Part shown: one piece after another, positions 63,401 through 64,000 of the stretch | Layout: each line of letters begins with the position of its first letter | Position numbering within the stretch: the first letter of the stretch is position 1 | DNA from: Cerasicoccus frondis | GTDB lineage: Bacteria; Verrucomicrobiota; Verrucomicrobiia; Opitutales; Cerasicoccaceae | Direction of reading: 5' to 3' | Length of the DNA stretch: 64,000 nt | Assembly (NCBI GenBank): GCA_031296915.1 | Contig: JAVDPC010000028.1 | Location: forward strand, 22,476 to 86,475 | The notes under the pieces: generated by a model | Databases searched by the model: none | What the model saw: the letters and a program-made list of their open reading frames with translations, nothing else | What the model was told of the DNA's origin: nothing | Program-made: the position numbers and the translations under genes

Positions 63401-63814
63401 GTCGCCATCTATCTCAAGATCGATTTCGCCGTATATAGAAAAATCGTCGCTGGCTTCACGATAATTAAAGGTCACGCCGCTTTCCCCCGCCGACATGTCG
63501 AGTTCATAAAGTGTAAAGTCGCCTTCGATTCGGGATTCCAATTTGAGAATTTCGTAGTCGCCGCCAGAGTCTCGAACCTCCAAGCCATTGGGCGGAACCG
63601 TAGCGACGATTTCCTCAGTTTCGAATGATGCTTTCAGTGACCCACTGCCAACATAGACCGAGTCCTCGCCTTCCTTTATGGTGAAATTGAGCCCTTCGGC
63701 GCTGAATGTCATTCCCGCCACAGAGAAATCCTCAGTTGGAGGAGCAGCTTCAACTACACCAAACAGCCCTATCAACCCAAAGAAAACACAGTGCAAAATG
63801 ATCCTACCCCTCAT
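60407..63814 (-). CDS. Large secreted multidomain protein with SdrD_B-like domain
   Basis: 1135 residues with a signal peptide (IILHCVFFGLIGLFGVVEA). Residues about 30-560 consist of beta-rich units with recurring motifs (DFSIYGEIDLEI, YYSLSGEVSL, DYSLAGGVSLP), probably beta-solenoid or adhesin-like. Residues about 840-1010 hold two regulatory or SdrD_B-like beta-sandwich domains (YGTLTDVNTGEPLSGFRIYA, then VFNDENQNGLYDENENG with calcium-type Asp/Asn). Near the end ADPDGDQLSNKLEQLLETDP is a TSP3-like calcium repeat, and the last 90 residues form a domain ending FVRLELNE. Acidic and Cys-poor. Function unknown, probably surface or adhesion-related. Confidence 0.8.
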   Translation of the reverse strand: MRGRIILHCVFFGLIGLFGVVEAAPPTEDFSVAGMTFSAEGLNFTIKEGEDSVYVGSGSLKASFETEEIVATVPPNGLEVRDSGGDYEILKLESRIEGDFTLYELDMSAGESGVTFNYREASDDFSIYGEIDLEIDGDSLDALLGNESEPGLLIKNGTVDEVNIGVATDISLGGFTLRSPSSDPLTLQYRAEDDYYSLSGEVSLDSLWQATVSLGTAAQQGIIVENNSWQVEEFEIAIDHLSLGFVSMRELQVSFSRVNNEVDVDIDLDVYIPELGLEVAGKVVEQNGQIHSIFLDFQAEGTTDGFEIPETGVSIVDVNIELQNLNQPSEFFFKGGIGLEFGGQIEIDGVTVTLAYVGGEAYINHNELRLTDAVYFGAYEDSHDDWKSLIFTGNAEINFDWTKEDYSLAGGVSLPTDYGIKISEDLVFNKDEVALMAQAEVRVPDDIKLIGGSDLGSIDAALLIDNLDSSKSFAAGWVDIDLLVHDEEAGIQYTFDDGSFSFISGSEISNIENETTEALDGSDSIKKTYHVTAPEGVKSMVANFRWSYDPDVNDGVWGTSPVPEIVVTATGHVTSKGGEVVEQELSLYQLTYDANAKAFTTSYDDEFSILENTNGVRLSTEGLFFSALSGSVELQAAIAAGEVKLSLEYLRLYDGKIHIEEPHVLFGMGRKDSKIAATVAQAQAAVLAQNTAYLRTHLASTATSFDYNDLITLDIESYSPQEFAEDTVISLHLDTDANGRNGYKIISDIEYTNPDDLDSATSQITWNAYNPTGNVAEEFYLYARLLNGRQSVKYSELIGPYVIRPQVYGTLTDVNTGEPLSGFRIYADANDNLAFDPGIDPTTITRADGGYGISGIPEGTGNISVIVPLGYRVSVGRRSTIALDDLTHSQEIDFELERLNTIQGLVFNDENQNGLYDENENGVQGVTIYFDNNESGAFEREYDSYAITNQNGVWRIYNVNSGPQVLHILAFADQLTNLLATAFEVDFPNSQDGEPQTFLTTEIGILPSAASAIGDTQYMEFAIHYFSGEPSNADPMADPDGDQLSNKLEQLLETDPNVYNSTPLTMEVDGFSGETLHILANLIKTRRYTVLVSDDLVRWDEVDQFRSDSTGPMMLDVDLTSFSKPAFVRLELNER

Positions 63815-63962
63815 TAGGCTATAAGCCTTATCAATTCAGGCATAATTGTAAAGAAACATTATGTGACAAATCAGCAGCGATAGGATTTACCACATTGATT
63901 GGCTGGCTGTTGTCTTGGATATGCTAGTGTTCCGTTAGCTTAGTTCTTGGCAAAACCATACT

Positions 63963-64000
63963 ATGCATCATTCTACGTTCATGGCACGACCAGGACGCCC
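63963..64000 (+). CDS. Start of a gene cut by the right edge, possibly a regulator
   Basis: An ATG at 63963 (or 63981) opens a frame reading MHHSTFMARPGRP to the end of the window. The MARPGRP start is common in LacI and other HTH regulators, but with 12 codons visible this is a guess. It is divergent from the 1135-residue protein gene, and the 148-bp gap between them has AT-rich promoter-like sequence. Confidence 0.3.
   Translation, partial: MHHSTFMARPGR

Overview
The window looks like a chromosomal segment from a Verrucomicrobiota bacterium, most likely class Opitutia (Puniceicoccales-like). The inference rests on the mix of gene families: PEP-CTERM proteins ending in VPEP plus a membrane segment plus an Arg cluster, several sulfatases, H-X9-DG type prepilin-like proteins, di-heme/YVTN proteins ending in a short FRLxRTW-like tail, DUF2231-cytochrome c proteins and ThuA/Gfo-Idh pairs. 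No rRNA or tRNA gene was recognised, so the assignment rests on proteins only.

Layout: (1) 1-4679, a type II-C CRISPR-Cas locus: the C-terminal part of Cas9 (cut by the left edge), cas1, cas2 and an array of 24 repeats and 23 spacers. The repeats carry a promoter-like -35/-10 pair on the minus strand, and an intrinsic-terminator-like hairpin lies between cas2 and the array, so crRNAs are probably made on the minus strand, toward cas2. (2) 4770-9583, housekeeping or unknown genes: HEAT-like and TPR proteins, and a VKOR-DsbA fusion coupled to a DUF2231-cytochrome c protein. (3) 9872-22335, a type II secretion / type IV pilus-like machine: three pseudopilins, two small putative lipoproteins, a PilM-PilN fusion, PilO, a PilT-like ATPase, GspE, GspF, a PilP/GspC-like protein and the GspD secretin. 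(4) 22360-26316, MoxR-DUF58-TgpA operon; the TgpA homologue lacks the expected catalytic cysteine. (5) 26326-36126, a probable iron-acquisition region: FTR1 permease, two imelysin-family proteins, two DHOR-type multiheme proteins (one with a third heme motif), a two-domain RidA-like protein, a VOC protein and an MFS transporter.

(6) 36312-48577, a sulfated-polysaccharide utilisation locus: three sulfatases, a heparinase II/III-like lyase, a sodium:solute symporter, a GQSNM-type esterase, a PEP-CTERM protein, a prepilin-like protein and a LacI-type regulator. (7) 48671-56443, an accessory module in which two paralogous beta-propeller/di-heme cytochromes face each other tail to tail around PEP-CTERM protein genes. 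This is the best candidate here for an undescribed system. (8) 56676-60330, AraC regulator, Gfo/Idh/MocA dehydrogenase, ThuA protein and GntR regulator, probably a carbohydrate catabolic unit. (9) 60407-63814, a 1135-residue secreted multidomain protein, followed by the start of a gene that runs off the right edge.

Overall the segment describes a marine-type polysaccharide degrader with a secretin-based export machine, surface proteins sorted by a PEP-CTERM system (exosortase not in this window), heme-rich periplasmic redox proteins and adaptive immunity. All functions are inferred from reading the sequence; no database search was run.
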